Source of the DNA: Bacillota bacterium | GTDB lineage: Bacteria > Bacillota > Clostridia > Christensenellales > UMGS416 | Direction of reading: 5' to 3' | Assembly: GCA_023409755.1 (NCBI GenBank) | Contig: JAEYRA010000167.1 | Location: forward strand, 1-18,724 | DNA: 18,724 bases | In this document: positions 6,410 through 14,718 of the stretch, one piece after another | Layout of the letters: the number at the start of each line of letters is the position of its first letter | How positions within the stretch are numbered: position 1 is the first letter of the stretch | The notes under the pieces: generated by a model | What the model was told of the DNA's origin: nothing | Databases searched by the model: none | The model's input: the letters and a program-made list of their open reading frames with translations, nothing else | Made by a program: the position numbers and the translations under genes

Positions 6410-8767
6410 ATGAACGAAAAAGCCATACGAACGCTGGAGTTCGATAAGATTCGCCGCCGGCTGGCCGACGAGTGTCTGTCGGTGATGAGCCGTGAAATTG
6501 CCGAGGCGTTGCTGCCCAGCGACAACCCACTGGAGGTCGCCCAAAGCCTACAGGCGACGCAGGAGGCCGTTACTTGGGTGGACAACACCGGGGCCGCACC
6601 GATGCATGGCTTCGACGACGTGCGGGAGGCCCTGCACAAAGCACGTATTGGCCTTATCCTTTCCCCGGGGGAGTTTTTGAAGGTTGCCAACACCCTGCGG
6701 GTGTCCCGCGCGGTGCGGACCGAACTCACCAAAGAGCAGGGTCCTGCCGGCCCCCATCTGCGGGAGCTGGCCATAGCGCTGGTATCCATGAAGGGGCTGG
6801 AGGAAACCTTTGAGCGCAGCATGGAGTCGGAGGACCGGGTGGCCGATGCCGCTTCGTCGCAGCTTGCCTCCATCCGCCGCAGGGTGGGGCTCTGCCATGT
6901 GCGTGTCCGCCAGAAGCTTGACAGCATCGTGCGCTCCCCACGCTACAAGGACGCCCTGATGGACTCCATCGTGACCCAGCGCGCGGGCCGCTATGTGGTG
7001 CCCGTACGCCAGGAGCACCGCGGCAAGGTGCCCGGCTTGGTGCACGACCAATCCGGCAGCGGGGCCACGCTCTTTGTGGAGCCGCTTGAGGTTGTGGAGA
7101 TCAACAACGAGCTGCGGGAACTGGAACTGGCGGAGTTTGAGGAAGTGCAGCGGATCCTGCGGGAGCTGACCAACGAGCTTGCACCCCATGGTGAGGCCAT
7201 CGGCTACGCCCAGGAAACACTGGCGCAGATTGATTTTGCCTTCGCCAAGGCACGCTTGGCGGCGCTCATGAACGCCTGTCCAGCCGAACTCAACCGCGAG
7301 GGGTATGTGCGTATCCGCAAGGGCCGGCATCCCCTCATTGCGCCGGAGAGTGTGGTGCCGAGCACCCTGGAGTTGGGGCGGCACTTCGACACGCTGCTCA
7401 TCACCGGCCCCAACACCGGCGGCAAGACCGTGACGCTCAAAACGGTCGGGCTCTTCGCCATGATGACGCAGGCGGGCCTGTTCCTGCCGGCGGAGGACGG
7501 CTGCACCATGCCGGTGTTCACCGGTATCTTTGCGGACATCGGCGACGAGCAGAGCATTGAGCAGAGTCTTTCCACCTTCTCCAGCCACATGCGCAACATC
7601 GTCTCCATCCTGGGTGAGGCCGACAGCGGCTCCCTGGTGCTTCTCGATGAATTGGGTGCTGGCACTGACCCCAACGAGGGGTCAGCATTGGCCATCGCCA
7701 TTTTGGAGCGGCTGCGCCTCCTGGGGTGCCGCACCATGGCCACCACCCATTACAGCGACCTCAAGGCCTATGCCATTGCCACCGCCGGGGTGGAGAACGC
7801 CTCCATGGAATTTGATGTGGAGTCGCTGCGCCCCACATACCGGTTGATGATGGGCGTGCCCGGCCGTTCCAATGCATTTGAGATTTCCCAGCGGCTGGGG
7901 CTCGACCAAAACGTCATTAACAACGCCCGAAAGCACCTATCCACCGAGATTGTGCGCTTTGAGGACGTCATCCAGAGCGCCGAAAAGCACAAGGAGGCCG
8001 CCCAGCGCGAGCGGGAGGAAGCTGAAATCCTCCGGCGGGAGGTGGCCGACCTGCACCGCATCGCTGACCGGGAACGGGAGCGGCTGGAGCAGCAGCGCGA
8101 CAAGATATTAGCAAACGCCCGAGAGGACGCGCGGAAACTTCTGGAGCGCACCCGCACCGAGACCGAAGGCATGATCCGTGAACTGCGGGACTTGAAGAAG
8201 AACCAGAGCGCCAACACCGAACGGGAAGTGCAGCAGCTGCGCGACCGCATGCGCCAGGCACAGCAGCAGGTGGGGGAGAGCACCCAAGCCGAACGCCTGA
8301 CCCCCGCACCCAAGGACCTGAAGCGGGGGGAGACGGTCATCCTGGTCGACTCCAACCAGAGCGTAACAGTGCTGACGCTGCCCGACGACAAGGGCGACCT
8401 GATGGTACAGGCGGGCATCATGAAGCTTTCCACCAACGTGGAGAGCCTGCGCCGACCCACCGCCGCCCAACGCAAGGCCGAACGGCGCGCCGAACGCGTC
8501 AGCAAGCTGCGGGTGGGCAATGTGCCGAGGGAACTGGACATCCGAGGCCACAACGCCGAGGACGGGCTCATGGAGGTGGATCGCTACCTCGACGAGGCGG
8601 TGCTGGCGGGCTTGACCGAGGTGTTCCTCATCCATGGCAAGGGAACGGGCAAGCTCCGCAGCGCCATCCAGGAGCACTTACGGCACCACCCGCATGTGAA
8701 GAGTTACCGCCTGGGCCGCTTTGGCGAGGGCGAGGACGGCGTCACCGTAGTGGCGCTCAACCAATAG
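6410..8767 (+). CDS. mutS2: Endonuclease MutS2
   Basis: MutS2 is a MutS-like ATPase with a C-terminal Smr domain. It was first linked to suppression of recombination, and in Bacillus it also acts on collided ribosomes. The protein has 785 residues, the typical length. Visible parts are the N-terminal MutS-like core (NEKAIRTLEFDKIRRRLADE), Walker A GPNTGGKTVTLKTVG (about 332-346), Walker B LVLLDELGAGTDPNEGSALA (about 409-428), the dimer-interface segment with TTHYSDLKAYA, a long charged coiled coil (about 510-640), a KOW-like region and Smr (about 708-785) with LDIRGHN and HGKGTGKLR. ATG 6410 follows AGAAGGA at 9 bases; the frame extends 12 codons to a TTG at 6374 without a good ribosome binding site. 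The stop overlaps the converging hydrolase gene by 11 bp. Confidence 0.96.
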   Translation: MNEKAIRTLEFDKIRRRLADECLSVMSREIAEALLPSDNPLEVAQSLQATQEAVTWVDNTGAAPMHGFDDVREALHKARIGLILSPGEFLKVANTLRVSRAVRTELTKEQGPAGPHLRELAIALVSMKGLEETFERSMESEDRVADAASSQLASIRRRVGLCHVRVRQKLDSIVRSPRYKDALMDSIVTQRAGRYVVPVRQEHRGKVPGLVHDQSGSGATLFVEPLEVVEINNELRELELAEFEEVQRILRELTNELAPHGEAIGYAQETLAQIDFAFAKARLAALMNACPAELNREGYVRIRKGRHPLIAPESVVPSTLELGRHFDTLLITGPNTGGKTVTLKTVGLFAMMTQAGLFLPAEDGCTMPVFTGIFADIGDEQSIEQSLSTFSSHMRNIVSILGEADSGSLVLLDELGAGTDPNEGSALAIAILERLRLLGCRTMATTHYSDLKAYAIATAGVENASMEFDVESLRPTYRLMMGVPGRSNAFEISQRLGLDQNVINNARKHLSTEIVRFEDVIQSAEKHKEAAQREREEAEILRREVADLHRIADRERERLEQQRDKILANAREDARKLLERTRTETEGMIRELRDLKKNQSANTEREVQQLRDRMRQAQQQVGESTQAERLTPAPKDLKRGETVILVDSNQSVTVLTLPDDKGDLMVQAGIMKLSTNVESLRRPTAAQRKAERRAERVSKLRVGNVPRELDIRGHNAEDGLMEVDRYLDEAVLAGLTEVFLIHGKGTGKLRSAIQEHLRHHPHVKSYRLGRFGEGEDGVTVVALNQ

Positions 8768-9647
8768 ACAGGGATGACATGTGGCTCTGCAAGAAGTCGA
8801 TGACTTTTTGCAGGGCCTTTTGCACTTCTGGGTTGCTGTCGTCGGCATCAAAGCCATGACCCATCCCCTGCATTGTGACGAGCTCGCTCTCCACGTTCAG
8901 CTCGCGCAGCCTGCCGTGCATGGCGACGGATTGTTCATAGGGCACATCGGTGTCGGCGTCGCCATGCAGCAGGATTGCGGGTGGGTAACCCGTCCGAGCC
9001 ACAACCTGTGGGCACCAGGCGAGCAGCCGCTCCCGGTCCCGTGACGGATCCAGCCCGCTGACGCTCTTGACCCAGGTTCCTTGCTGCCGTGTGCGCAGAT
9101 AGTAAGTGAAGCGGCTGAAGTCACCCGATGATTTTTCCGGCCCGCCCACGGTTTTGAGCGCCTCTGCCTCGGTCACCATCACCGCCGTGCAGTAATGCTC
9201 GCTGGGCAGTTCATACCAGCTGCCCAGAATGTCGCCATAGCCATAGAAGGAAACAATCGCCTGCGGCTTGGGTTCAAAGGTGCCGGACAACAATGCCAGG
9301 TAGCCGCCCGCCGACACACCCATGATGGCCAGGCGCGTTCCATCATATCCGAAGAGCTTTGCACCCTCACCGGCCGTCCAGATGATCGCATCCCGCACAT
9401 CGGTGAGGATCTCCGCCATGGCAGTCTCCGGCGCCAGCCGGTAATCGGCAGACACGACGGTGTACCCCGCCTCATTGAGGAGGGCTATCTGGTAGTGGGG
9501 CATATTCTGCCGGCTGCCGAAAATGAGTGCACCGCCGTGGAAGTACAGCACAACAGGGGAATGGGGGACCGGGGCCGGGTAGACATCAGCCTGTACGGAG
9601 CAGTCGTTCACCCGTTTGTATGCGCAGGTCACTTGATTGGTTGGCAT
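8757..9647 (-). CDS. Alpha/beta hydrolase, carboxylesterase-like
   Basis: This 296-residue protein has the layout of hormone-sensitive-lipase-like esterases (alpha/beta hydrolase_3 type). The oxyanion-hole motif HGGA is at 37-40 and DYRLAPE at 68-74. The nucleophile elbow GVSAGG has Ser112; the probable acid is Asp232 (in HGDADTDVP) and the base His264 (in GMGHGF). It probably cleaves a short-chain ester or amide in the cytoplasm. No signal peptide or membrane segment is visible and the substrate is unknown. The start is firm: CAAGGAGGAAGCC stands directly before ATG (9647-9645). It has its own promoter. It ends inside the last codons of mutS2, and a 12-bp stem on the opposite strand lies within its final codons. 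Confidence 0.92.
   Translation of the reverse strand: MPTNQVTCAYKRVNDCSVQADVYPAPVPHSPVVLYFHGGALIFGSRQNMPHYQIALLNEAGYTVVSADYRLAPETAMAEILTDVRDAIIWTAGEGAKLFGYDGTRLAIMGVSAGGYLALLSGTFEPKPQAIVSFYGYGDILGSWYELPSEHYCTAVMVTEAEALKTVGGPEKSSGDFSRFTYYLRTRQQGTWVKSVSGLDPSRDRERLLAWCPQVVARTGYPPAILLHGDADTDVPYEQSVAMHGRLRELNVESELVTMQGMGHGFDADDSNPEVQKALQKVIDFLQSHMSSLSIG
8787..8820 (+). terminator. Possible mutS2 terminator embedded in the antisense hydrolase gene
   Basis: CTGCAAGAAGTC (8787-8798) pairs with GACTTTTTGCAG (8802-8813) as a 12-bp stem with one G-U pair and a 3-nt loop. It lies 20 bases after the mutS2 stop and is followed by GGGCCTTTT, which is a poor T-run. No other terminator is seen downstream of mutS2 in the first 100 bases. 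Its role is an inference. Confidence 0.35.
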
Positions 9648-9685
9648 GGCTTCCTCCTTGTACGTGTTGTTATGCCATACCTTTT

Positions 9686-9713
9686 ATTTTATGGCTTTCA
9701 CGGCGGATATCAA
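9686..9713 (-). promoter_or_regulatory. Sigma-A promoter of the hydrolase gene
   Basis: On the minus strand, TTGATA (9713-9708), a 16-bp spacer and TAAAAT (9691-9686) lie in the 91-bp gap between the UroD-family gene and the hydrolase. The hydrolase can therefore be transcribed separately from the gene upstream of it. Confidence 0.65.
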
Positions 9714-9738
9714 GGTTACTGGCGGCAAGTGTATTCGT

Positions 9739-10818
9739 TCAATAGCGACCCAATTGCTTTCCCCGCTCCAAAAAGTACACAAAGGAATCATGCTCCATGG
9801 CTGCCGGCACGCAGAAGTCGGAATGGAGGCAGTAGCCGTAACCCTGTTTCACAACGGGCAGCACGCGTTCCAACTCCGTGTCGATTCTCTTCCTGTCGTT
9901 ACTGGCCATCTCCCGGCCGTCGATGCCGCCCAAAAAGGACAGCCGGTCGCCATATTGCCGGTACAGCCGCACCACATCCATGCCCGATTTCACGTGCAGC
10001 GTCTGCAGGCAGTCCATGCCGCTCTCCAGCATGTGGGGTAACAAGGCTTCGACGTTTCCACTGGAATGAAGGATCACCGGGCAGCCAATGCCATGGGCCC
10101 AGTCGATGAAGCGTTTCTGCGCTGGCAGGAAGAATTCCCGGTACATCGCCGGGGAGAGGAAGGAATGCCCGAGAAAACCTATGTCCTCGTACAGGCAGAA
10201 GCCGTCCGGCTTGCCGTGGCGCGCGGTCAGTTCCTCCAAATGGTTGATGATCAGGCCACAATAGGTCTCAACCATGTCGCGGACCCAGGCGGGGTCGTCG
10301 TGCATGGCCAGAAAGAGACGCTCATACCCAATGAGCGGGTGGAGCCGGTCGAACACAAAGTGGCCGGTGAAACAGAAGAACTGACCGGTTGCCTCTGCCC
10401 GCGCCCGTTCCCCACCATACCACCCGGGCAGCCGCCGGCTGTCCAACCCAAGCAGGAGAGGTTTTACGCGTTCTTCCCAATCTCTCCTGTTTGCGACAGT
10501 AAAACTAACGGGGTAGGGGGCGCCGCCGTTTGCCTTGTGCCGGCGGAATGCCGCGCCGTTGCCATCCAGCGTCGTGACCGTTTCCTCGTCTTCGCACAGC
10601 TCTTGTTCTTGAAAGTCAAGATCGGCGACGGTCCGGAGTCCACCGGTCTCAAGGATGTCAAATCCGAAATGAACGCCGTCGTCTCCCGCAGGCAGATGGC
10701 CCTCCTCTTTCCAGCGGCGTCCGGGGTTTTCATTGATGTGCTCAAAAATGGGAACGCGGTCCATTGGCAGTCGTTTCAGAAACTGTGCCACTCGTTCCTT
10801 GCCAGTCCATTCGCCCAT
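9739..10818 (-). CDS. Uroporphyrinogen decarboxylase (UroD) family protein
   Basis: The 359-residue protein belongs to the UroD / MtaA superfamily, which includes heme-pathway decarboxylases and corrinoid- or zinc-dependent methyltransferases. The C-terminal half is diagnostic: HSSGNVEALLPHMLESGMD (about 238-256), FLGGIDGREM and YCLHSDFCVPAAMEHDSF near the end. It is not a true HemE: the N-terminal RQAGRY motif is absent, and MGEWTGKERVAQFLKRL is the start typical of the stand-alone anaerobe homologues. Zinc methyltransferases usually have His-x-Cys-Gly where this has His-Ser-Ser-Gly, so one ligand is missing, although a Cys is kept in HSDFC. AAAGGAAAA before ATG (10818-10816) is the ribosome binding site. 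No corrinoid protein gene is next to it. The reaction is unknown. Confidence 0.88.
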   Translation of the reverse strand: MGEWTGKERVAQFLKRLPMDRVPIFEHINENPGRRWKEEGHLPAGDDGVHFGFDILETGGLRTVADLDFQEQELCEDEETVTTLDGNGAAFRRHKANGGAPYPVSFTVANRRDWEERVKPLLLGLDSRRLPGWYGGERARAEATGQFFCFTGHFVFDRLHPLIGYERLFLAMHDDPAWVRDMVETYCGLIINHLEELTARHGKPDGFCLYEDIGFLGHSFLSPAMYREFFLPAQKRFIDWAHGIGCPVILHSSGNVEALLPHMLESGMDCLQTLHVKSGMDVVRLYRQYGDRLSFLGGIDGREMASNDRKRIDTELERVLPVVKQGYGYCLHSDFCVPAAMEHDSFVYFLERGKQLGRY

Positions 10819-10867
10819 GATAATTTTCCTTTCTACAATTCATGCACAATCAGCGATGTGTCCTGCT

Positions 10868-10890
10868 TGTCAATCTCCGGTTGATTGTCA
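10868..10890. repeat. Imperfect inverted repeat between GNAT and UroD-family genes
   Basis: TGTCAATC (10868-10875) and GATTGTCA (10883-10890) form an 8-bp dyad with one mismatch around a 7-base centre. On the minus strand the lower arm reads TTGACA, a perfect -35 hexamer, but I see no good -10 at the right distance (ATTGTG at 17 bp). It could be an operator or a weak promoter for the UroD-family gene. There is no T-run, so it is not a standard terminator. Confidence 0.3.
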
Positions 10891-10893
10891 CAC

Positions 10894-11688
10894 CTATTTT
10901 TCTTTCGGGTACTCCAGCGTCATCGTCCGATAGCAGGCCTGGAACCCCATCCGTTCGTACACCGATGCACCAACGGCAGAGGCGCGCAAGGTGGCGATCT
11001 GCGCGCCGCTCCCCTTGAGTTCCCGCAGGGCATGGAGGCAGGCCGCTGTTGCCACCCCACGCTTGCGGTAGCCGGGCAGCGTGGCCACAAATTCCAGAGA
11101 TGCGGCCGATCCTTCCAGCACGGTGGCGGAGGTAGCCACCGGCACGCTACCCCAGAAGGCCAGATAGAGCCGGATGTCCGCCCGCCCCAACCAAGAGGAA
11201 TACCGTCCCACGGTCACCATGGGCCAGCCGTGCAACACGGGGTTGACCACATCGCACCATGACTGGAAGTCGGCAGTGGTAACAACCGCGCGTATGGAAA
11301 TGTCCGGGGAAGCCGAGGGAGTGGCAAGTACGTTCCCAAGAGGCAACGCCATGGCCCACTCGGGTTCGGCAGGGTTGGATTGGTCCCGGAACCCCTTCGC
11401 AATCAACCGTTCCACCACATTTTTCGGCGTCCAATCCGGAGAGGTGAACCAAGATGCCGGGATTTGGCCCGCGTCGATTCCCTCGATCCACCGCCCGATT
11501 TGCAAGTCAATGTCCGATCCCTCCGCCGAAACATCGTACACCAGGGCAGGACCGGTGAAACCTGGATACGGCGCAATCCACTCCAGCCCATCCTGCCTGT
11601 ATAACTCCATGACGTCCGCCAACGCGAAGGTTCGCAGATACGCCTTGGCCCCGGCACAGATGGAGGAAATGCTCGGGTTATTCATCAT
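10894..11688 (-). CDS. GNAT-family N-acetyltransferase
   Basis: This 264-residue protein should transfer an acetyl group from acetyl-CoA to an unknown amine. The GNAT fold is in the C-terminal half: the acetyl-CoA loop is in LEFVATLPGYRKRGVATAAC (about 198-217, pyrophosphate-binding R-K-R-G-V-A), followed by LRASAVGASVYERMGFQ, the usual beta-bulge and C-terminal strand region. The N-terminal 120 residues are not recognised and may be a degenerate second GNAT half. The start is ATG 11688 or the adjacent ATG 11685; GGAGG (11698-11694) is 5 or 8 bases away, so both are possible. It is divergent from the araC-type gene, and their -10 boxes appear to overlap. Confidence 0.88.
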   Translation of the reverse strand: MMNNPSISSICAGAKAYLRTFALADVMELYRQDGLEWIAPYPGFTGPALVYDVSAEGSDIDLQIGRWIEGIDAGQIPASWFTSPDWTPKNVVERLIAKGFRDQSNPAEPEWAMALPLGNVLATPSASPDISIRAVVTTADFQSWCDVVNPVLHGWPMVTVGRYSSWLGRADIRLYLAFWGSVPVATSATVLEGSAASLEFVATLPGYRKRGVATAACLHALRELKGSGAQIATLRASAVGASVYERMGFQACYRTMTLEYPKEK

Positions 11689-11731
11689 CTTCTCCTCCGT
11701 TGGTTGAATGATCTGCCTTTCCGGCAGGGCG

Positions 11732-11760
11732 TTTACAGGCGATTGAGGCTAGTATACAAT
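11732..11760 (+). promoter_or_regulatory. Sigma-A promoter of the araC-type operon
   Basis: TTTACA (11732-11737), a 17-bp spacer and TACAAT (11755-11760) give a good promoter 45 bp before the regulator start. On the opposite strand TATACT (11756-11751) overlaps this -10 and could serve the GNAT gene, though its -35 is poor. A short dyad CTGCC/GGCAG (11713-11727) lies just upstream. Confidence 0.7.
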
Positions 11761-11805
11761 GGGCGAAATACGGTCCGTGTAAAAAGTTGCTGTGGCGAGG
11801 TGTGT

Positions 11806-12702
11806 ATGGACATTGTCGACCGAATGGGGAGGATTGTGGACTCCATCGAACAGCGCCTAGGGGAGAACCCTTCCCTGGACGAGCTTGCCAACGAAGCCGG
11901 GCTGTCCAAGTACCATTTCCATCGCGTCTTCAAGACCGTCACCGGGCTGAGCCCGGGCGAGTATGTACTGTCACGTCGGCTGGCCCAAAGCGTCGCTCTC
12001 TTGTCCTGCACCACTCTTCGCACCACAGACATTGCCGCCGAACTGGGTTTTTTCGATCACAGCGCTTTCTCCCATGCCTTCCGAAAGGCGTTCGGCAGAA
12101 CGCCCACCCAATACCGGCAGCAGCCGGTACCACTGGCTGTGCGCGGGCGCTGGAATGCCGTCGACCTGCAGGGGGACAGCCAAGCCCTGATGACACGCCC
12201 CGACTACATGATGCTGCCGGGGTTCACGGTCATAGGCCGACCCATTCAAATCTTCGACATGGACAACGTCAGGTATAACAAGGCCAACCTGGCTGGAATC
12301 GACTTTTTTGAGAAAAGTAAGTATGATGTGCAGGGGATGGTGGACGAGGACGTCTACATCGGTCTGACATTGTTCCCGGAAGGCGATACGGGGTACACTT
12401 GGTACATCCCTTCGGTGCAGACGCAGCAGGACGCCCCCGTGCCCACAGGAATGGCCAAGCACCACGTTCCTACTCAGGAGTACGCCGTGTTCCACTACGT
12501 GGGTCTGCACCAAAGAAGCAGCATTACCGAACATATGATTCCTCTCTTCCAACGGGTCTTTGCCCAATGGGTCGCCCAATCTGGGTTCCAGCCACGGTCG
12601 TTGTTCTTCGAACGCATCGCCCACCGCCAATGCTCGGAAGAATACTACGAAGTGGATCTGTGTGTGTCATTGCACACCCGGGAAGAAGAGGTGAGAGTTT
12701 GA
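11806..12702 (+). CDS. AraC-family regulator with GyrI-like ligand domain
   Basis: The 298-residue protein has an N-terminal AraC DNA-binding domain (about 8-105) with two helix-turn-helix units: LDELANEAGLSKYHFHRVFK and, later, TTDIAAELGFFDHSAFSHAF, ending FGRTPTQYR. Residues of about 135-298 look like a GyrI-like / effector-binding domain (Rob, SoxS-BmrR type), which usually binds a small hydrophobic or cationic molecule. The start ATG 11806 is preceded by GAGGT at 4 bases; the frame is open further upstream but that part contains the promoter. The gene leads a probable operon with DUF523, a sugar kinase and an isomerase, and its stop overlaps the next start (TTGA). It may control this operon and the divergent GNAT gene; that is inference. 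Confidence 0.92.
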   Translation: MDIVDRMGRIVDSIEQRLGENPSLDELANEAGLSKYHFHRVFKTVTGLSPGEYVLSRRLAQSVALLSCTTLRTTDIAAELGFFDHSAFSHAFRKAFGRTPTQYRQQPVPLAVRGRWNAVDLQGDSQALMTRPDYMMLPGFTVIGRPIQIFDMDNVRYNKANLAGIDFFEKSKYDVQGMVDEDVYIGLTLFPEGDTGYTWYIPSVQTQQDAPVPTGMAKHHVPTQEYAVFHYVGLHQRSSITEHMIPLFQRVFAQWVAQSGFQPRSLFFERIAHRQCSEEYYEVDLCVSLHTREEEVRV

Positions 12703-13136
12703 TTCTGGTCAGTGCATGCCTGCTGGGCAGCCCCGTCCGCTACGACGGAAAGAACAAGGAAAGTACTTTCGTGCGGCAACGCCTGAACGGCGTGCCCCAT
12801 GTGCTCATCTGCCCGGAGTGTCTGGGCGGCCTTCCCATTCCGCGGGAGCCGTCGGAGATCGTGGGGGGTGACGGAGCCGACGTGCTGGATGGCCGTGCCC
12901 GCGTTCTCAGCCGCACGGGGCAGGACGTGACCGAATCGTTTCTGCGAGGCGCACAGAGGGTGCTGGAGCTCTGCCGCCAGCATGGGGCCACCGAGGTATG
13001 GCTCAAAAGCCGCAGCCCTTCCTGCGGCGTAGGCACCATCCACGACGGGTCGTTCGCCGGTGGGTTGCGCCCGGGAGATGGCGTGACAGCCGCACTGTTA
13101 AAAAGGAATTGCATCAACGTTGTCGAAATGGACTAG
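12699..13136 (+). CDS. DUF523 (TudS-family) protein
   Basis: This 145-residue protein is a clear DUF523 member: ILVSACLLGSPVRYDGKNK at the start, CPECLGGLPIPREPSE in the middle, LKSRSPSCGVGTIHDG and GDGVTAALL near the end. One studied member, TudS, is a 2-thiouracil desulfurase with a [4Fe-4S] cluster held by three cysteines. Here Cys7, Cys38 (or Cys41) and Cys109 sit in the three conserved blocks and could do the same. Whether it removes sulfur from a thiolated base is not shown by the sequence. The start is TTG 12699, overlapping the regulator's TGA as TTGA, with GAGGTGA just upstream; no ATG exists in the first part of the conserved domain. The link to the sugar genes downstream is only positional. 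Confidence 0.88.
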   Translation: MILVSACLLGSPVRYDGKNKESTFVRQRLNGVPHVLICPECLGGLPIPREPSEIVGGDGADVLDGRARVLSRTGQDVTESFLRGAQRVLELCRQHGATEVWLKSRSPSCGVGTIHDGSFAGGLRPGDGVTAALLKRNCINVVEMD

Positions 13137-13170
13137 AGCACTTTTGCTCAAGGGAAGTAGGAGGAACCAC

Positions 13171-14697
13171 ATGGCATACCTTCTTGGCGTAGACATTGGT
13201 ACATCGGGCACCAAGACCGTGCTCTTTGATGAGCTGGGAAACACCGTGGCGTCGGCCACCTGGGAATATCCGCTGAGCCAACCGCAAGTGGGCTGGGCGG
13301 AACAAAACCCTGAGGATTGGTGGCGCGCGTCAGCCGGCAGCATTGCCGATGTTGTGCGCAAAAGCGGCGTGAACCCGCGGGACATCAAGGGTCTGGGCCT
13401 TTCCGGGCAGATGCACGGCATGGTGCTGCTGGATGGCAGCAACAACGTACTGCGACCGGCCATCATCTGGTGCGACCAGCGCACCCAAGCCGAGTGTGAC
13501 GAGATCACCGCCAAGGTCGGCGCGGCTCGACTCATAGAGATCACCGCCAACCCGGCGCTTACGGGCTTCACCGCCTCCAAGGTCGTGTGGGTGAAGAACC
13601 ACCAGCCGGAGATCTTTGAGAAAACCCGGCACATCCTGCTGCCCAAGGATTACGTCCGCCTGCTGCTGACCGGCGAATACGCTACCGAGGTGTCGGATGC
13701 CAGCGGCATGCAGTTTCTGGATGTACCGCGCCGCCGTTGGTCCCAGGAGGTGCTCGACCGGCTCGGCATCCCCATGGAGTGGCTGCCGCAGGTCTATGAG
13801 AGCTGTGAAGTCTCCGGCAAGCTGACCCGTCAGGCGGCGGAACTGACCGGCCTGTGGGAAGGTCTTCCGGTCGTGGGGGGCGGCGGTGACCAGGCTGCCG
13901 GCGCAGTGGGCAACGGCATCGTGCGTGCCGGTGTCATTTCCTCCACCATTGGCACATCGGGCGTGGTGTTTGCCCACGCCGACACCGTCTCCATCGACCC
14001 GAAGGGCCGGGTGCACACCTTCTGCCACGCGGTGCCGGGTGCCTGGCACATCATGGGTGTCACCCAGGGGGCGGGCCTTTCGCTGCAGTGGTTCCGCAAT
14101 GAGTTTGGTGCCATGGAAATGGCACTGGCTGAACGGATCGGTGTCGACCCCTATGAGCTGATGGGGCAGGAGGCCGCCCAGGCCGACACTGGCTGTGATG
14201 GTCTGATTTATCTGCCCTACCTGATGGGCGAGCGTACGCCCCACCTTGATCCCAACGCCAAGGGCGTATTCTTTGGTCTGACCGCGCGTCACCGCCGACA
14301 GGAGATGATCCGTGCCATCCTCGAGGGCGTGTCTTACAGCCTGCTCGATTGCCTCTCCATCATCCGCGAGATGGGGGTGGAAGCAGGGGAGGTGCGTGCC
14401 TCCGGCGGTGGCGGGCGCAGTCCTCTGTGGCGGCAGATTCAAGCCGATATGTTCGGCACGGACATCGTCACCACCAACTCCAGCGAAGGCCCAGCCCTGG
14501 GCGTGGCGCTGTTGGCTGGTGTGGGTGCGGGGCTCTACTCTACCGTGCCCGAAGCCTGCGATGCCACCATACGCACCGTGCGGCGTCAAGCCCCGGACGC
14601 CGCCAACACCGCCGTCTACCAGCGGTTCTACCCCGTTTACCAAGAACTTTATGGTGCGTTGAAGCCCAGCTTTGCGCGCACCGCAGCCCTACTATAA
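13171..14697 (+). CDS. xylB: FGGY-family sugar kinase, probably xylulokinase
   Basis: The 508-residue protein phosphorylates a sugar with ATP, most likely D-xylulose to xylulose 5-phosphate. FGGY features are the phosphate-binding start LLGVDIGTSGTKTVLFDE (4-21), SGQMHGMVLLD (about 78-88), PAIIWCDQRT (about 97-106), the catalytic Asp240 in GGGGDQAAGAVGNG, TIGTSGVVFA, and the C-terminal ATP-site segment ASGGGGRSPLWRQIQADMFG. Length and the SGQMHG motif favour xylulokinase over glycerol or gluconate kinases, but substrate range in this family is broad. GTAGGAGGAA precedes ATG 13171 at a normal distance. It follows DUF523 by 34 bases and the isomerase-like gene by 21, so a shared transcript is likely. 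Confidence 0.92.
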   Translation: MAYLLGVDIGTSGTKTVLFDELGNTVASATWEYPLSQPQVGWAEQNPEDWWRASAGSIADVVRKSGVNPRDIKGLGLSGQMHGMVLLDGSNNVLRPAIIWCDQRTQAECDEITAKVGAARLIEITANPALTGFTASKVVWVKNHQPEIFEKTRHILLPKDYVRLLLTGEYATEVSDASGMQFLDVPRRRWSQEVLDRLGIPMEWLPQVYESCEVSGKLTRQAAELTGLWEGLPVVGGGGDQAAGAVGNGIVRAGVISSTIGTSGVVFAHADTVSIDPKGRVHTFCHAVPGAWHIMGVTQGAGLSLQWFRNEFGAMEMALAERIGVDPYELMGQEAAQADTGCDGLIYLPYLMGERTPHLDPNAKGVFFGLTARHRRQEMIRAILEGVSYSLLDCLSIIREMGVEAGEVRASGGGGRSPLWRQIQADMFGTDIVTTNSSEGPALGVALLAGVGAGLYSTVPEACDATIRTVRRQAPDAANTAVYQRFYPVYQELYGALKPSFARTAALL

Positions 14698-14718
14698 TCG
14701 ACGAACAGGAGGCATCCC

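Noticed and set aside
10868..10890. Inverted repeat as a terminator for the GNAT gene
   Set aside because: The stem has a mismatch and no T-run on the minus strand side; kept only as a possible operator.
13330..14643. Long open frame antisense to xylB (437 codons), and a similar one antisense to mutS2
   Set aside because: Same reason: no domain, no ribosome binding site of note, and the sense frames are clear known proteins.
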